The notes under the pieces are model-generated. The model saw only the letters and a list, made by a program, of their open reading frames with translations. It had not been told where the DNA came from and searched no databases. A program made the position numbers and the translations under genes. Of a DNA stretch of 64,000 bases, positions 34,891 through 43,933 are shown in pieces. Each line of letters starts with the position of its first letter. Position 1 is the first letter of the stretch. The DNA is from Clostridiales bacterium (lineage in GTDB: Bacteria; Bacillota; Clostridia; Saccharofermentanales; Saccharofermentanaceae), in contig JAFZBN010000018.1 of NCBI GenBank assembly GCA_017561715.1, positions 1-64,000 on the forward strand, in the 5' to 3' direction.

Positions 34891-37245
34891 TCACTCGATG
34901 ACCAGTTCTCTGATCTCCACCTTCTTTACTTTCCTCGAAGCAAGGTAGGCGAAGAGAAAGAAGCAGCCCAGAAGGAGGAGGACCGGGATCAGGATCGTCT
35001 CCATCCGATACTTCGAAATGAAGTTAGAGACACCGACGCTTCTGAGGACCGTGCTCAGCGTCCTGCTTGAAAGAAGAATACTCAGAACGATACCTAAAGC
35101 AGATCCGATCACGGCAATGATCAGGAAGCGAAGCGCAAACAGCAGGCGGAGTTTCCCCGAGGTAAAGCCGATGGCTTTATAGATGCCGAGGTCTCTTCTT
35201 TCCTGTGCAAAGGACTTGCTGCAGATCATGGAGACAACGACCAATACGAAGATGATCGATAATGCATAGATCGTATAACGCATGGCATCGACTGCGGTCG
35301 AGATCGACTTGATATCCGAGACTTCGGAAAAATCGGAATCCGCCACGATCTTAAACCCTTCTCCGAGTTTTTCTTCCAATACTTTTGCGATACGATCGGC
35401 CTCCTCCGGCTTCGAAAGGCTCGCGCCGTACCAGACATATCCGTTTACCCCGATCTTTTTTGCACCGGCATCGGACATGGCCATCGTCATACCGGTATCG
35501 TTCATGCTGCAGAACTTACCCGAGATGATGAACTCTTCTTTATATTCTCTTCTCGATATTTCAAGTGTATCTCCGACCTTAAGCCCCAGGTCCTCGGCCA
35601 GGATATCCGTGACAACGATTTCATTGTCATAGACCGGAGCTCTTCCGGAAACCATACTGATCGTTTCCGGATCCTTATAGAACTGACAGTAGATCGTATT
35701 TCCGTTGACCGTGACATACTCATTTCTGAAGAAGATCGACTTATTGATACATGGTTCGTCTTTCACGACGGATTCGATCTTTTTCATCTCCTCTTCAGTA
35801 AAGTTTCTATCCTGCGGTCTTACCTCGACTTCGCAAAGGATCGAACCCATCGCCTCGAGGGCGGACTTCGACTTCATGCAGCTGGCCATGAGGTTTACGG
35901 TAAGCATGAAGAACATCAGAAGCGCCGTGATCAGGATCGCCACAAAATAGCGGCGTTTATTCGAACTGAACTGACGGTAGGAAAGGCTCATGGACAGGTT
36001 CTTTCCGGAAACAGGCGCCGTCAGGAAACTGTCGAAATAGACATCCCTGCTCTCGCCGGTAAGTGCTTTTACCGGAGAAACCTTCGCCACTTTTCTGGTC
36101 GCAAGAAGGATGACCAGGACAGACAGCAGAAGGATCACAAGAAGAACCACAAGGCTCGTCCCCAGATCGACATCCTTCTTTGCGATGATCGCCGTGATCG
36201 GCTGGAAGATCCCGCCGAAAAGAGCGATCATGGGGATCGCGAGAATGGTTCCGATAATGGCACCGACGATCTCCGCCAGAAGATACTGCAGCATATAAAG
36301 TACGCGTATTCTTCCCTTTGTGAAGCCTTCGGCTTTCAGGATGCCGATCTCCGCATAGCTCATCTCGATCGTCACGGTGATATTGTGTGCCATGATGATC
36401 AGAACAACGCCCGCAAGGACCATCGCAAATCCGATCATGATCGAGCAGATGATGTCCGAAAAAAGATTGGTGTAGTGCTTCATCTGCGTCTCCGTCGCAG
36501 AAGCATATGCATAGTCCTGGATACCGGTGTCACGGTTGATCGTTCTTGCAAACTCACCGTCACTTAACTCACAGTCGGCATTCTTATATACATAAACGAT
36601 CGTGACGCGCCCTGCGACATCCGAGTCTCCGGCTACATCCACATCCCCAGCGAGTCTTTCGAAAGTTTCCGGAGCGACATATACGGTCTTCCATCCGACC
36701 ATCGCGCAGCCGTCCACGGGTTCGACAACGAAGCCTTCGATCTTAAGTGTATATTCTCCGGATTTCGTCTCGAAACGCAAATCATCTCCGACCTTGCAGC
36801 CGTCGTTGGTGGCAATACCCTGTACGAGATAAATGCCGTTTTCCGAGATCGGACGGACCTCATCGAGATAGCCGGAAAAGTCATCTTCGAACTGCTTGGT
36901 GACGACATCATTAAGCGGCACGATCAGCCAGCTCTGGTTATCTTCTCTATCCTTTACGAAATGTCTTCTCATCAGGACGGCATCAGAAGTCGCCACGTGA
37001 TCGACCAGCGGATGGTCTTTGACCTTCTGCAGAAGTTCATCCGTAAGACGCTCATTCGTGATATTCATCATGAGGTTTGCCGCATGGGCTTCCTCATACG
37101 CATCGTCGACGCTTTTTCTGACGTTCTTTTTCACGCTGTAGATCGTCGTCAGGAACATCGACACGATGATCATCAGGAGCACGATCCCGAGAAACGTGCC
37201 CTTCTTTCTTTTAATGTTGGCACGAAGTAAAGTAAGGATATCCAT
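34891..37245 (-). CDS. ABC transporter permease, FtsX/MacB family
   Basis: A 784-residue permease with a cytoplasmic basic start, one N-terminal helix, a MacB-like extracytoplasmic domain (about 45-240), an FtsX block of three to four helices with EIGILKAEGFTKGRIRVLYMLQY, a second helix at about 430 (RRYFVAILITALLMFFMLTV), a second extracytoplasmic domain, and a C-terminal FtsX block with DLGIYKAIGFTSGKLRLLFALR. This is the fused, duplicated form seen in peptide-efflux or lipoprotein-handling ABC systems. The ATPase gene is 12 bp upstream. Confidence 0.92.
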   Translation of the reverse strand: MDILTLLRANIKRKKGTFLGIVLLMIIVSMFLTTIYSVKKNVRKSVDDAYEEAHAANLMMNITNERLTDELLQKVKDHPLVDHVATSDAVLMRRHFVKDREDNQSWLIVPLNDVVTKQFEDDFSGYLDEVRPISENGIYLVQGIATNDGCKVGDDLRFETKSGEYTLKIEGFVVEPVDGCAMVGWKTVYVAPETFERLAGDVDVAGDSDVAGRVTIVYVYKNADCELSDGEFARTINRDTGIQDYAYASATETQMKHYTNLFSDIICSIMIGFAMVLAGVVLIIMAHNITVTIEMSYAEIGILKAEGFTKGRIRVLYMLQYLLAEIVGAIIGTILAIPMIALFGGIFQPITAIIAKKDVDLGTSLVVLLVILLLSVLVILLATRKVAKVSPVKALTGESRDVYFDSFLTAPVSGKNLSMSLSYRQFSSNKRRYFVAILITALLMFFMLTVNLMASCMKSKSALEAMGSILCEVEVRPQDRNFTEEEMKKIESVVKDEPCINKSIFFRNEYVTVNGNTIYCQFYKDPETISMVSGRAPVYDNEIVVTDILAEDLGLKVGDTLEISRREYKEEFIISGKFCSMNDTGMTMAMSDAGAKKIGVNGYVWYGASLSKPEEADRIAKVLEEKLGEGFKIVADSDFSEVSDIKSISTAVDAMRYTIYALSIIFVLVVVSMICSKSFAQERRDLGIYKAIGFTSGKLRLLFALRFLIIAVIGSALGIVLSILLSSRTLSTVLRSVGVSNFISKYRMETILIPVLLLLGCFFLFAYLASRKVKKVEIRELVIE

Positions 37246-37257
37246 TTTCTTTCCTCC

Positions 37258-38019
37258 TTACCACTTCATGGAAGACAGCCATACGCTGACCTGCGTCTCG
37301 CGGCTCTTTTCCTCTTCCTTATCGTAAGGCGGAAGTGTCATCTCCCCGATCACGTTACCGTCTTCCAGATACAAAAGCCGGCTTGCGCGAAGTGCCGCAC
37401 GAAGATCGTGGGTGACCATCAGGATGCTCTGACCGTTCCGGTTAAGCTCCGTCAAAAGGTCCAGGACTTCCTTTGTATTCTTTCTGTTCAATGCGCCCGT
37501 CGGTTCATCTGCGAAAAGCAGCTTCGGCTCGTGAATGATCGCTCTTGCAATCGCGCAGCGCTGCTGTTCACCGCCGCTGACCTGCGACGGAAGATGCGTC
37601 TTCACCTCGGAAATGCCCATCTGCTCGAGAAGTTTTTCGGCGCGTGCTTTTACCTCGGAAGCGCTGTTACCGTTATTGAGGTATCCCGGAACCGCAACAT
37701 TTTCCAGAAGATTGAGATTCGAGATCAGGTGCATTTGCTGGAAGATGAATCCGAAATCGTGCGATCTTAATATCGCCAGATCTTTTTCCTTCATCTTTAC
37801 AAGGTCTTTCCCGTCGAAAAGCACCTGTCCCGAGGTGGCCTTATCCATGCCGGAAAGTGCGTATAAAAGTGTGGACTTACCGGAACCCGATGCGCCCATG
37901 ACTACGGTAAAATCTTTTTCCCTGATTTCCAGATCAACATGCTGCAGCACGTGGACCTGTCCGCCGTTGTGCGCGAAGCTCTTACAAAGATCGTGTGCGG
38001 TGAGAATGTTTGAACTCAT
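37258..38019 (-). CDS. ABC transporter ATP-binding protein, MacB/LolD type
   Basis: A 253-residue ATPase with VVMGASGSGKSTLLYALSG (Walker A), FGFIFQQMHL (Q loop), QVSGGEQQRCAIARAI (signature), LLFADEPTGALN (Walker B) and the switch His in MVTHD. It serves the large FtsX-like permease downstream. The genes are preceded by an OmpR-type two-component system, the arrangement of Bce-like antimicrobial-peptide sensing and detoxification modules, though the permease is not a clear BceB. Confidence 0.95.
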   Translation of the reverse strand: MSSNILTAHDLCKSFAHNGGQVHVLQHVDLEIREKDFTVVMGASGSGKSTLLYALSGMDKATSGQVLFDGKDLVKMKEKDLAILRSHDFGFIFQQMHLISNLNLLENVAVPGYLNNGNSASEVKARAEKLLEQMGISEVKTHLPSQVSGGEQQRCAIARAIIHEPKLLFADEPTGALNRKNTKEVLDLLTELNRNGQSILMVTHDLRAALRASRLLYLEDGNVIGEMTLPPYDKEEEKSRETQVSVWLSSMKW

Positions 38020-38101
38020 GTGTTTTCTCCTTTTTCCTTCTCATACATTTTCGTTGTACCCATTTTCACCGAAAACTTATTAAGAAGTCCTTAACCTTTC
38101 T

Positions 38102-39247
38102 TCACGATCCGAGTTTTTCTTTTACCGGAAGGACCAGCTTCGCGAGTAGCCCGTCCGGGGTATTTTGAAGAATAATATCTCCGTCCATCTTCGTCATCAG
38201 GTACTTTACGATATAAAGGCCGAGACCCGAGCCGGGCCGGGATCCGCGGTTATGGCCTCTGTAGAACTTATCGAAAATAAACGGCATGTCCTCGTCGGGG
38301 ATTCCCTTGCCGCTGTCTTTAATGCAGATCGAAACGGTGCTTTCCGCTTTTTCAAGTGCCACAGTGATCTTCGTTCCCGCATACTTTCTGGAATTTGTGA
38401 TCAGGTTTTCCACGCACTGCAGGAGCCTGTCGGGATCAGCATTAACAAATTCCTTCACGCCGCCCGAAATATAAGAGATCTCTTTTTCGTCAGGATCTAA
38501 GTCCTTGACCGCACTTTCGACAAAGCTGCTGATCTCAAATTCCTTCAGTTCGACTTTCAACCGGTTCATATCCGAAAGAGAGTGCAAAAGAAGATCGTCC
38601 GTGACCTTACTTACCTCATCACTTTTTTTCATGATCACCTGCAGATACTGCGCACGCTTTTCGGGCGAACTGTCCATGTTCGCTTCCAGTCCCTCCGCAT
38701 ACGCACGGATCGACGCGATCGGTGTCTTGATGTCGTGGGATAAAGTGGCGATAACGGTCTTATTATTCTCGATCGCTTCTTTTTCCGAAGCGCGCGCCTT
38801 ATTCAGTTCTTTTCTCATGCTGTCGAAAGCCCAGGAGAATTCACCGACTTCCGAGCCACGGTCATAGGTCAGCGGGATATCCGTATTTCCCCGCGCAATC
38901 TCACTTGTATATTTCGAGATCTTCTTTAACGGACGAAGCACGGTCACATATACATATATACCTGCTGCCAGGATCCCGAGCACACAGACGCCGCCGATCA
39001 CAAGGATCCTGCGGTCTCTCTGGTCTCCTGCCTCGGACTTTCTGATATCTTCGGATAAAGAAGAGAGTTTTTCGGAGGCCGTCTTCTCATCTCCGTCTTC
39101 GAGAAGTTTCTGCACTTCGTTGATCCCGACGAGGTTTTCCTGTTTGCTGTCTGCCTCATTTTTGCCGGACGTAAGATAAAGCCCCGCCGAAAGCGCGATG
39201 ACCAGGACCAGAAGCACGGCAAATACGACAAAGACACGTTTACGCAT
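38102..39247 (-). CDS. Sensor histidine kinase, HisKA class
   Basis: A 381-residue kinase with two transmembrane helices (5-26 and 81-104), a short extracytoplasmic domain of about 55 residues, a HAMP domain (ISKYTSEIARGNTDIPL), phospho-acceptor His171 in IATLSHDIKTPIASI, and an ATPase domain with ENLITNSRKYA, KDSGKGIPDEDMPFIFDKFYRG and GSGLGLYIVKYL. It overlaps the upstream regulator by 8 bp and lies 82 bp ahead of the ABC genes it probably controls. Confidence 0.95.
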   Translation of the reverse strand: MRKRVFVVFAVLLVLVIALSAGLYLTSGKNEADSKQENLVGINEVQKLLEDGDEKTASEKLSSLSEDIRKSEAGDQRDRRILVIGGVCVLGILAAGIYVYVTVLRPLKKISKYTSEIARGNTDIPLTYDRGSEVGEFSWAFDSMRKELNKARASEKEAIENNKTVIATLSHDIKTPIASIRAYAEGLEANMDSSPEKRAQYLQVIMKKSDEVSKVTDDLLLHSLSDMNRLKVELKEFEISSFVESAVKDLDPDEKEISYISGGVKEFVNADPDRLLQCVENLITNSRKYAGTKITVALEKAESTVSICIKDSGKGIPDEDMPFIFDKFYRGHNRGSRPGSGLGLYIVKYLMTKMDGDIILQNTPDGLLAKLVLPVKEKLGS

Positions 39248-39932
39248 CGCCCGGTACCTCCAGCATATAACCTACTTTATAGACGGTCTTAATGAACTTC
39301 GGATCCGCAGGATCTTCTTCGAGTTTTTCGCGAAGCCACCTTATGTGCACGGTCAGAGTTGAGGCTTCCGAGGTCATAAAGGCACCCCAGACGGACGTCA
39401 GGATCTTATCTTTCGGCATGGCCTCGTTTTTATGTTCGCAAAGATATGCCAGAAGATCGAATTCACGAAGGGAAAGCGATACCGGCTCTCCGTTTTTCGT
39501 GACCGTACGCGCCGTGATGTTTACAACAACATCGCCGAAAGATACGATCTTTTCCTCGGTCGAAAAACCATATGTCCGGCGCAAAAGTGCCTGCACATGT
39601 GCCAGGAGTTCTTTCATGGAATAGGGCTTCGGAAGATAGTCATCTCCGCCGATCTCATAACCCGTGATACGGTCATCCTCAGAGGTTCTCGCACTGGCGA
39701 AAATGACCGGGACCGTCGAGACTTCGCGGAGCTGTTTACAGATCTCAAAACCATCGCTGTCCGGAAGATTGATATCCAAAAGAAGAAGATGAAAGGTGCT
39801 TTTCGAGAGGAGGTCAAAGGCCTCATCCGCAGATGTCGCCGTCGTGACCTCATATCCGTACCCTTCAAGCATATCCGAAATAATGAGAAGGATATCCTTG
39901 TCATCGTCGATGATCAGAATCTTATTTCCCAT
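39240..39932 (-). CDS. OmpR/PhoB-family response regulator
   Basis: A 230-residue regulator with receiver acidic pocket ILIIDDDKD, phospho-acceptor Asp53 in LLLLDINLPD and a Trans_reg_C winged helix (SLREFDLLAYLCEHKNEAM, LTVHIRWLREKLEEDP, KTVYKVGYML). GGGGAGAGG precedes the start. It is the first gene of the two-component/ABC group and follows prmA by 21 bp. Confidence 0.95.
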   Translation of the reverse strand: MGNKILIIDDDKDILLIISDMLEGYGYEVTTATSADEAFDLLSKSTFHLLLLDINLPDSDGFEICKQLREVSTVPVIFASARTSEDDRITGYEIGGDDYLPKPYSMKELLAHVQALLRRTYGFSTEEKIVSFGDVVVNITARTVTKNGEPVSLSLREFDLLAYLCEHKNEAMPKDKILTSVWGAFMTSEASTLTVHIRWLREKLEEDPADPKFIKTVYKVGYMLEVPGDA

Positions 39933-39953
39933 ATCCTCTCCCCGAAAAAACGA

Positions 39954-40979
39954 TTACTTCTTCTCAAAACAGTAAGCGTGCCAATCGCCCTTCTGCTTCT
40001 CTTCGATGAGTTTCAGGCCGGCTTCTTCACACGCCGAAAGCGCGATCTCTTTTTTGTGGTCGATGATGCCGCTCGTAATGAACTTTCCGCCCGGCAGGAG
40101 TTTTCCCGGGACCAAAGGTGCGATCCCCGCAATGATCTCTGCCACGATATTTGCAATGATCAGGCTGTAGCCTTCCTTCTTGGCATCTTTCAGTTCACCC
40201 GTATAGCAATCGACCGTAACGCCGTTTTCCTTGCAGTTATCGATCGCGACATCCACGGCCAGACGGTCGATATCGCATGCCTCAACGGACTTCGCGCCGA
40301 GTTTGCTCGCAATGATGGACAGAATTCCCGAGCCGCATCCTACGTCAAGGACCGTATCTTCGGTCGTCATGTACTTATCGATAAACTCCGCGCACATCGA
40401 GGTCGTTTCGTGTGTACCTGTACCGAAAGCAGAGCCCGGATCGAGGTAAACGACCTTCTGATCCGCCGTTTCAGAAACGGATTCTTTTTCCCATGACGGT
40501 GCGATCGTCACATGCTCGGAAACGGAGAATGCGTGGTAATCCTTCTTCCACTCGTTCTCCCAGTCTTCGTCTTTTACATACTTATGGGAAACCTTGCCGT
40601 CTCCGACCGGAAGGAACTCGCCAATTGCCGCGAGGCGTTCTTCCAGTAAAGTGATCGTTTCTTCCAGTGTCTTACTTCCCGTCGCGATATTTCCGTAGAT
40701 CGTACCGACTCCTTCCGGGTTTTCGTATTCTTCTTCCTTGGCGCCCAGACGGATGCCGTCGTCAAACTCGGCAAAATACGCCTGGATCTTTACATCCTGG
40801 CCCAAAGAGTCGACAAATCCGTCGTCCGCATAGGCCAAAGAGTCCGGATCGTCAATGATCCTTTTTATCTCCAGCGGATCACAGACCGCAATACCGTCCG
40901 CGCCCAGCTGTGAAAGCATCTCGCAGATCGCGTCCGATGCTTCTTCTGTCGTAATGATCTCGATTTCCACCCATTTCAT
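39954..40979 (-). CDS. prmA: Ribosomal protein L11 methyltransferase
   Basis: A 341-residue SAM-dependent methyltransferase of ribosomal protein L11. It starts MKWVEIEIITTEEASDAI; the SAM-binding core has AFGTGTHETTSMCAEFI and DVGCGSGILSIIASKLGAKSVEACDID, then LIIANIVAEIIAGIAP in place of the usual NI-active site. It is a little longer than usual (about 310) because of an N-terminal insertion. It is divergent from the CapA-like gene. Confidence 0.95.
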   Translation of the reverse strand: MKWVEIEIITTEEASDAICEMLSQLGADGIAVCDPLEIKRIIDDPDSLAYADDGFVDSLGQDVKIQAYFAEFDDGIRLGAKEEEYENPEGVGTIYGNIATGSKTLEETITLLEERLAAIGEFLPVGDGKVSHKYVKDEDWENEWKKDYHAFSVSEHVTIAPSWEKESVSETADQKVVYLDPGSAFGTGTHETTSMCAEFIDKYMTTEDTVLDVGCGSGILSIIASKLGAKSVEACDIDRLAVDVAIDNCKENGVTVDCYTGELKDAKKEGYSLIIANIVAEIIAGIAPLVPGKLLPGGKFITSGIIDHKKEIALSACEEAGLKLIEEKQKGDWHAYCFEKK

Positions 40980-41101
40980 AGTACATTCACGCTCACTAAA
41001 TTATTATCCGTTCCTCATTCTACATCCTCGTCAAAACAGTTGCAAACCACAAGACTTTTTTCTAAAATTGTTTAGAAGATAGTAGAGGGGTCGTATCGAG
41101 A

Positions 41102-42454
41102 GTGAGAAATCGTATACGTAGATTAGGGGAAAGCAACGTTCTAAAGGTCATCGCGGTACTTGTCGTACTTCTCGTTATCCCTACCCTTCTTTTCATGCAT
41201 TCCAGGTGGAACAACAAGCAGATGCAGTCTCCCGCGCAATCGACCGATCCGTCGATCACGATGGATGATTTTGCCGCGTCTCCTTCCAATCAGGGCGATG
41301 TTTTAGGAAACGCCATTACTCCGAAACCGGAAACTGAAGCGACCACCACCGAGGCTGTTAATCCCATTGAGACCACAGAAGGTCCCGCGCAGAACCCTTC
41401 TGAGACCGAACCCGAAGAAGTCGATACTGTCGAATACGTCGATCTGATCGCTGTCGGTGACAACCTTTACCACTTAAGCATCACGAACGCCGGCAAACAG
41501 CCCGACGGCACCTACAACTACGACTCCATCTACGAGAACATTAAGGGATTCATTTCCGAGTTCGACATCAAGGTCATCAACCAGGAGATCCCCCTGACGG
41601 ATGACTCCACGAAATGGCAGGGCTTCCCTGTTTTCGGAGGTCCGATCCAGGCCGTCGACGCCATTGCTGACGCGGGCTTTAACGTCGTCACCCACGCGAC
41701 CAACCACAGCATGGATCAGGGCAAAGATACCGCGCTAAAAGAACTCGAATACTGGAAGACCAAAGAAGACGTCATCGTTTCCGGCATGTACACCAGCCAG
41801 GAAGATTACGACAATATCGATATCGGCGAGTATAAGGGCGTGAAGGTCGCTTTCCTGAACTACACCTACGGACTTAACGGCTACTCCGTCCCGAAGGATG
41901 CTCCGTATCTCGTAAAGACTTTAAATATCGACAGAGTTACCGAAGATATCTCTATGGCAAAAGAACTTGCCGACATCGTCATCGTCTTCCCGCACTGGGG
42001 CGAAGAGTACATCACGACTCCGAACGCCTACCAGAAGGATATGGCAAAGAAGATCGCCGAAGCCGGCGCGGACGCGATCATCGGCTGCCACCCGCATGTC
42101 ATCCAGCCGCTTGAGATCTTAACGACCTCCGAAGGAAAAGAAGTCCCCTGCTTCTACTCCCTTGGTAACTTCATCTCGAATATGCCTCGTGGCGAAAGAT
42201 GTGTCGAATGCATGGCGCACCTTCGCATCAAGAAGGACGGCGACAACGTCTCGATCGATTATGTCGAGGCGATCCCGATGGTCAACTACTACACCCCGAA
42301 CTTTACGGACTACACCGTCTACATGTTATCCGACTACAGCGACGAGATCGCCAAGACCCACCGAAATACCGACGTCACCCCAAGATACGTAGAAGCCTTC
42401 TTCAACAACGTCTTCACCCTCCGCTCCTACGAGCTGGACTCATCCGAAGATTGA
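41102..42454 (+). CDS. CapA-family (PGA_cap) extracytoplasmic metallophosphatase-like protein
   Basis: A 450-residue membrane-anchored protein with one N-terminal helix (VLKVIAVLVVLLVIPTLLF), a Thr/Glu/Pro linker to about 115, and a CapA domain: VDLIAVGDNLYH, DIKVINQEIPLTDD, FNVVTHATNHSMDQG, VIVFPHWGEEY, GADAIIGCHPHVIQPLEI and YSLGNFISNM. These His/Asn/Asp motifs build a calcineurin-like two-metal site. Relatives include poly-gamma-glutamate capsule proteins; without capB/capC nearby a cell-envelope role is all that can be inferred. The start is GTG with AGAGGGG upstream. Confidence 0.92.
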   Translation: MRNRIRRLGESNVLKVIAVLVVLLVIPTLLFMHSRWNNKQMQSPAQSTDPSITMDDFAASPSNQGDVLGNAITPKPETEATTTEAVNPIETTEGPAQNPSETEPEEVDTVEYVDLIAVGDNLYHLSITNAGKQPDGTYNYDSIYENIKGFISEFDIKVINQEIPLTDDSTKWQGFPVFGGPIQAVDAIADAGFNVVTHATNHSMDQGKDTALKELEYWKTKEDVIVSGMYTSQEDYDNIDIGEYKGVKVAFLNYTYGLNGYSVPKDAPYLVKTLNIDRVTEDISMAKELADIVIVFPHWGEEYITTPNAYQKDMAKKIAEAGADAIIGCHPHVIQPLEILTTSEGKEVPCFYSLGNFISNMPRGERCVECMAHLRIKKDGDNVSIDYVEAIPMVNYYTPNFTDYTVYMLSDYSDEIAKTHRNTDVTPRYVEAFFNNVFTLRSYELDSSED

Positions 42455-42538
42455 TCATTTCTTTTTCCTCCCTCATCATGTTAAAATGCAACTAGTGATC
42501 CTTATGATCACAAACAAGGAATAATGAGGTATTGGGTT

Positions 42539-43624
42539 ATGAAAACAAATAAAGAAGGTGCAAAGACCTTCCATCTTGTAAGATGGATCGCCGTGATCAC
42601 CATGATCGCCATGCTTCTCTCAGGATGCAAATCCTCGGAGACAGAAAAGACCAAGAAAACAAAGAAAACAAAAAAGACAGAAATCGAAATAACGGAGACC
42701 GAAGAGCCTTCGGAGAGCGAGACCACGCCGACGACCACCGAGACTACCGAAGAACCAACTACGAAACCAACCTTTGATACATCTACGATCGAAGGCTATT
42801 TCAAGGCATATCCGGAAAAGTTCCCGCAGATCGACAGTTCTACCGCAAGAAAACCGATCACGGCCGAGATCTACAGTTATTTCATGGGCGACGATCCGTC
42901 CAAGACACCGCTTTGCTCCAAGACCCACGGCGCTTGGCTCAATCTCGCGGACAACGTCGCGGACCTTGTCTTCCTCGTTGCTCCGACTGAAGAGGAAGAA
43001 TCCCACTTCCGCGAAGTAAAGGCCAACATTGAGATGAAGCCTTACGGATACGACGGACTCGGATTCATGGTAAGTCCCCAATGCCCGGTAAAGAGCCTGA
43101 CGCAGGAACAGATCCGCGGAATCTATGAATGTAAGATCACAAACTGGAAAGAGGTCGGCGGCCCGGATGCCCCGATTCATCCGTATTTCAGAGATAGTCA
43201 GTCCGGAAGCCAGCGTCTCTTTGAAGACTTCCTTTGGCCGGATGGTGATGCTCCTGACTTCTCTTCCATGATGGATCACTTCTATTTTGAAGATGATATG
43301 GAGAGCATTACCGATGCCGTTTCTTACGACAAGTACGCCATCGGATATAACATCATCTCCTATCTGGGCTGGGCCTTTGAAGAAGGTTACATCGACCTTG
43401 TCGCGATCGACGGTGTCGTTCCCACTACAGATACATTCAAGGACAAAAGTTATCCTTACATCACAACGGCATATGTCGCGATCCGCGCAGATGAACCCGA
43501 TGACAGCCCGGCAAGAATGCTTTACGACTGGATCGGTTCCGAAAAGAGCGTCGAGATCATCACTGCCAACAGCGACCTGTCCGTCGATGTAGGCGAATCC
43601 GTTATCCTGAACTACGATTCGTAA
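42539..43624 (+). CDS. Orphan PstS-like substrate-binding lipoprotein
   Basis: A 361-residue lipoprotein: long basic signal region, helix WIAVITMIAMLLSGC (lipobox LSGC), Lys/Thr repeats (KKTKKTKKT), then a Thr/Glu linker and a phosphate-binding-type domain with YGYDGLGFMVSP, LTQEQIRGIYECKITNWKEVGG and FRDSQSGSQRLFEDFLW, the last being PstS-like (Ser-Gly-Ser ligand block). No pst permease or ATPase is nearby, so it may sense or scavenge rather than feed a local transporter. An ATG at 42524 is possible; the one used has GAGG at 8 bases. Confidence 0.87.
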   Translation: MKTNKEGAKTFHLVRWIAVITMIAMLLSGCKSSETEKTKKTKKTKKTEIEITETEEPSESETTPTTTETTEEPTTKPTFDTSTIEGYFKAYPEKFPQIDSSTARKPITAEIYSYFMGDDPSKTPLCSKTHGAWLNLADNVADLVFLVAPTEEEESHFREVKANIEMKPYGYDGLGFMVSPQCPVKSLTQEQIRGIYECKITNWKEVGGPDAPIHPYFRDSQSGSQRLFEDFLWPDGDAPDFSSMMDHFYFEDDMESITDAVSYDKYAIGYNIISYLGWAFEEGYIDLVAIDGVVPTTDTFKDKSYPYITTAYVAIRADEPDDSPARMLYDWIGSEKSVEIITANSDLSVDVGESVILNYDS

Positions 43625-43649
43625 ATCTCAACCAAAACCATAAGCAAAA

Positions 43650-43690
43650 AGAAAATGGTGACCTTACACGCGGTCACCATTTTCTCTTTT
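43650..43690. terminator. Strong bidirectional terminator
   Basis: A perfect 14-bp stem (AGAAAATGGTGACC at 43650-43663 with 43672-43685) with an 8-base loop, followed by CTTTTTG on the plus strand and a T-rich run on the minus. It serves the PstS-like gene and, facing it, the lipoprotein at 43934. Confidence 0.92.
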
Positions 43691-43706
43691 TGTCCTTCTT
43701 CAAAGC

Positions 43707-43896
43707 AAAACTGCAAATGAAATCCTCACTCACCCCCAAAACCAACCTCCATTTACCATTTTGTTTGATGTTTTTCAGAAAAATCAAACAAAACGTCCAA
43801 TATGGGGCGATTCACCCTCTTTTCATCCATCTCATTTGCAGTTTTCCCTTCTCAAACAACCGAAATTACCAACGGAAGCTCTTCATTTACCATTTT
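43707..43896. repeat. Nested inverted repeats and direct repeats in a 309-bp intergenic region
   Basis: An outer perfect 14-bp inverted repeat (AAAACTGCAAATGA 43707-43720 with 43832-43845) encloses an inner perfect 11-bp one (TTTTGTTTGAT 43759-43769 with 43783-43793). CATTTACCATTTT occurs at 43750-43762 and again at 43884-43896, and a variant sits at the outer arm. No gene is supported here; the layout suggests an extragenic palindromic element or a structured RNA. Confidence 0.85.
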
Positions 43897-43933
43897 CACA
43901 GGAAAACTCAAGAGTTTTGCAAAACAACAACGA

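Noticed and set aside
34891..39932. A bona fide BceAB bacitracin module
   Set aside because: The gene order fits, but the permease has two large extracytoplasmic domains and the kinase has a 55-residue sensor domain, unlike BceB and BceS; only the general class is claimed.
41102..42454. Poly-gamma-glutamate capsule locus
   Set aside because: Only the CapA-like gene is present; no capB, capC or capE neighbours.
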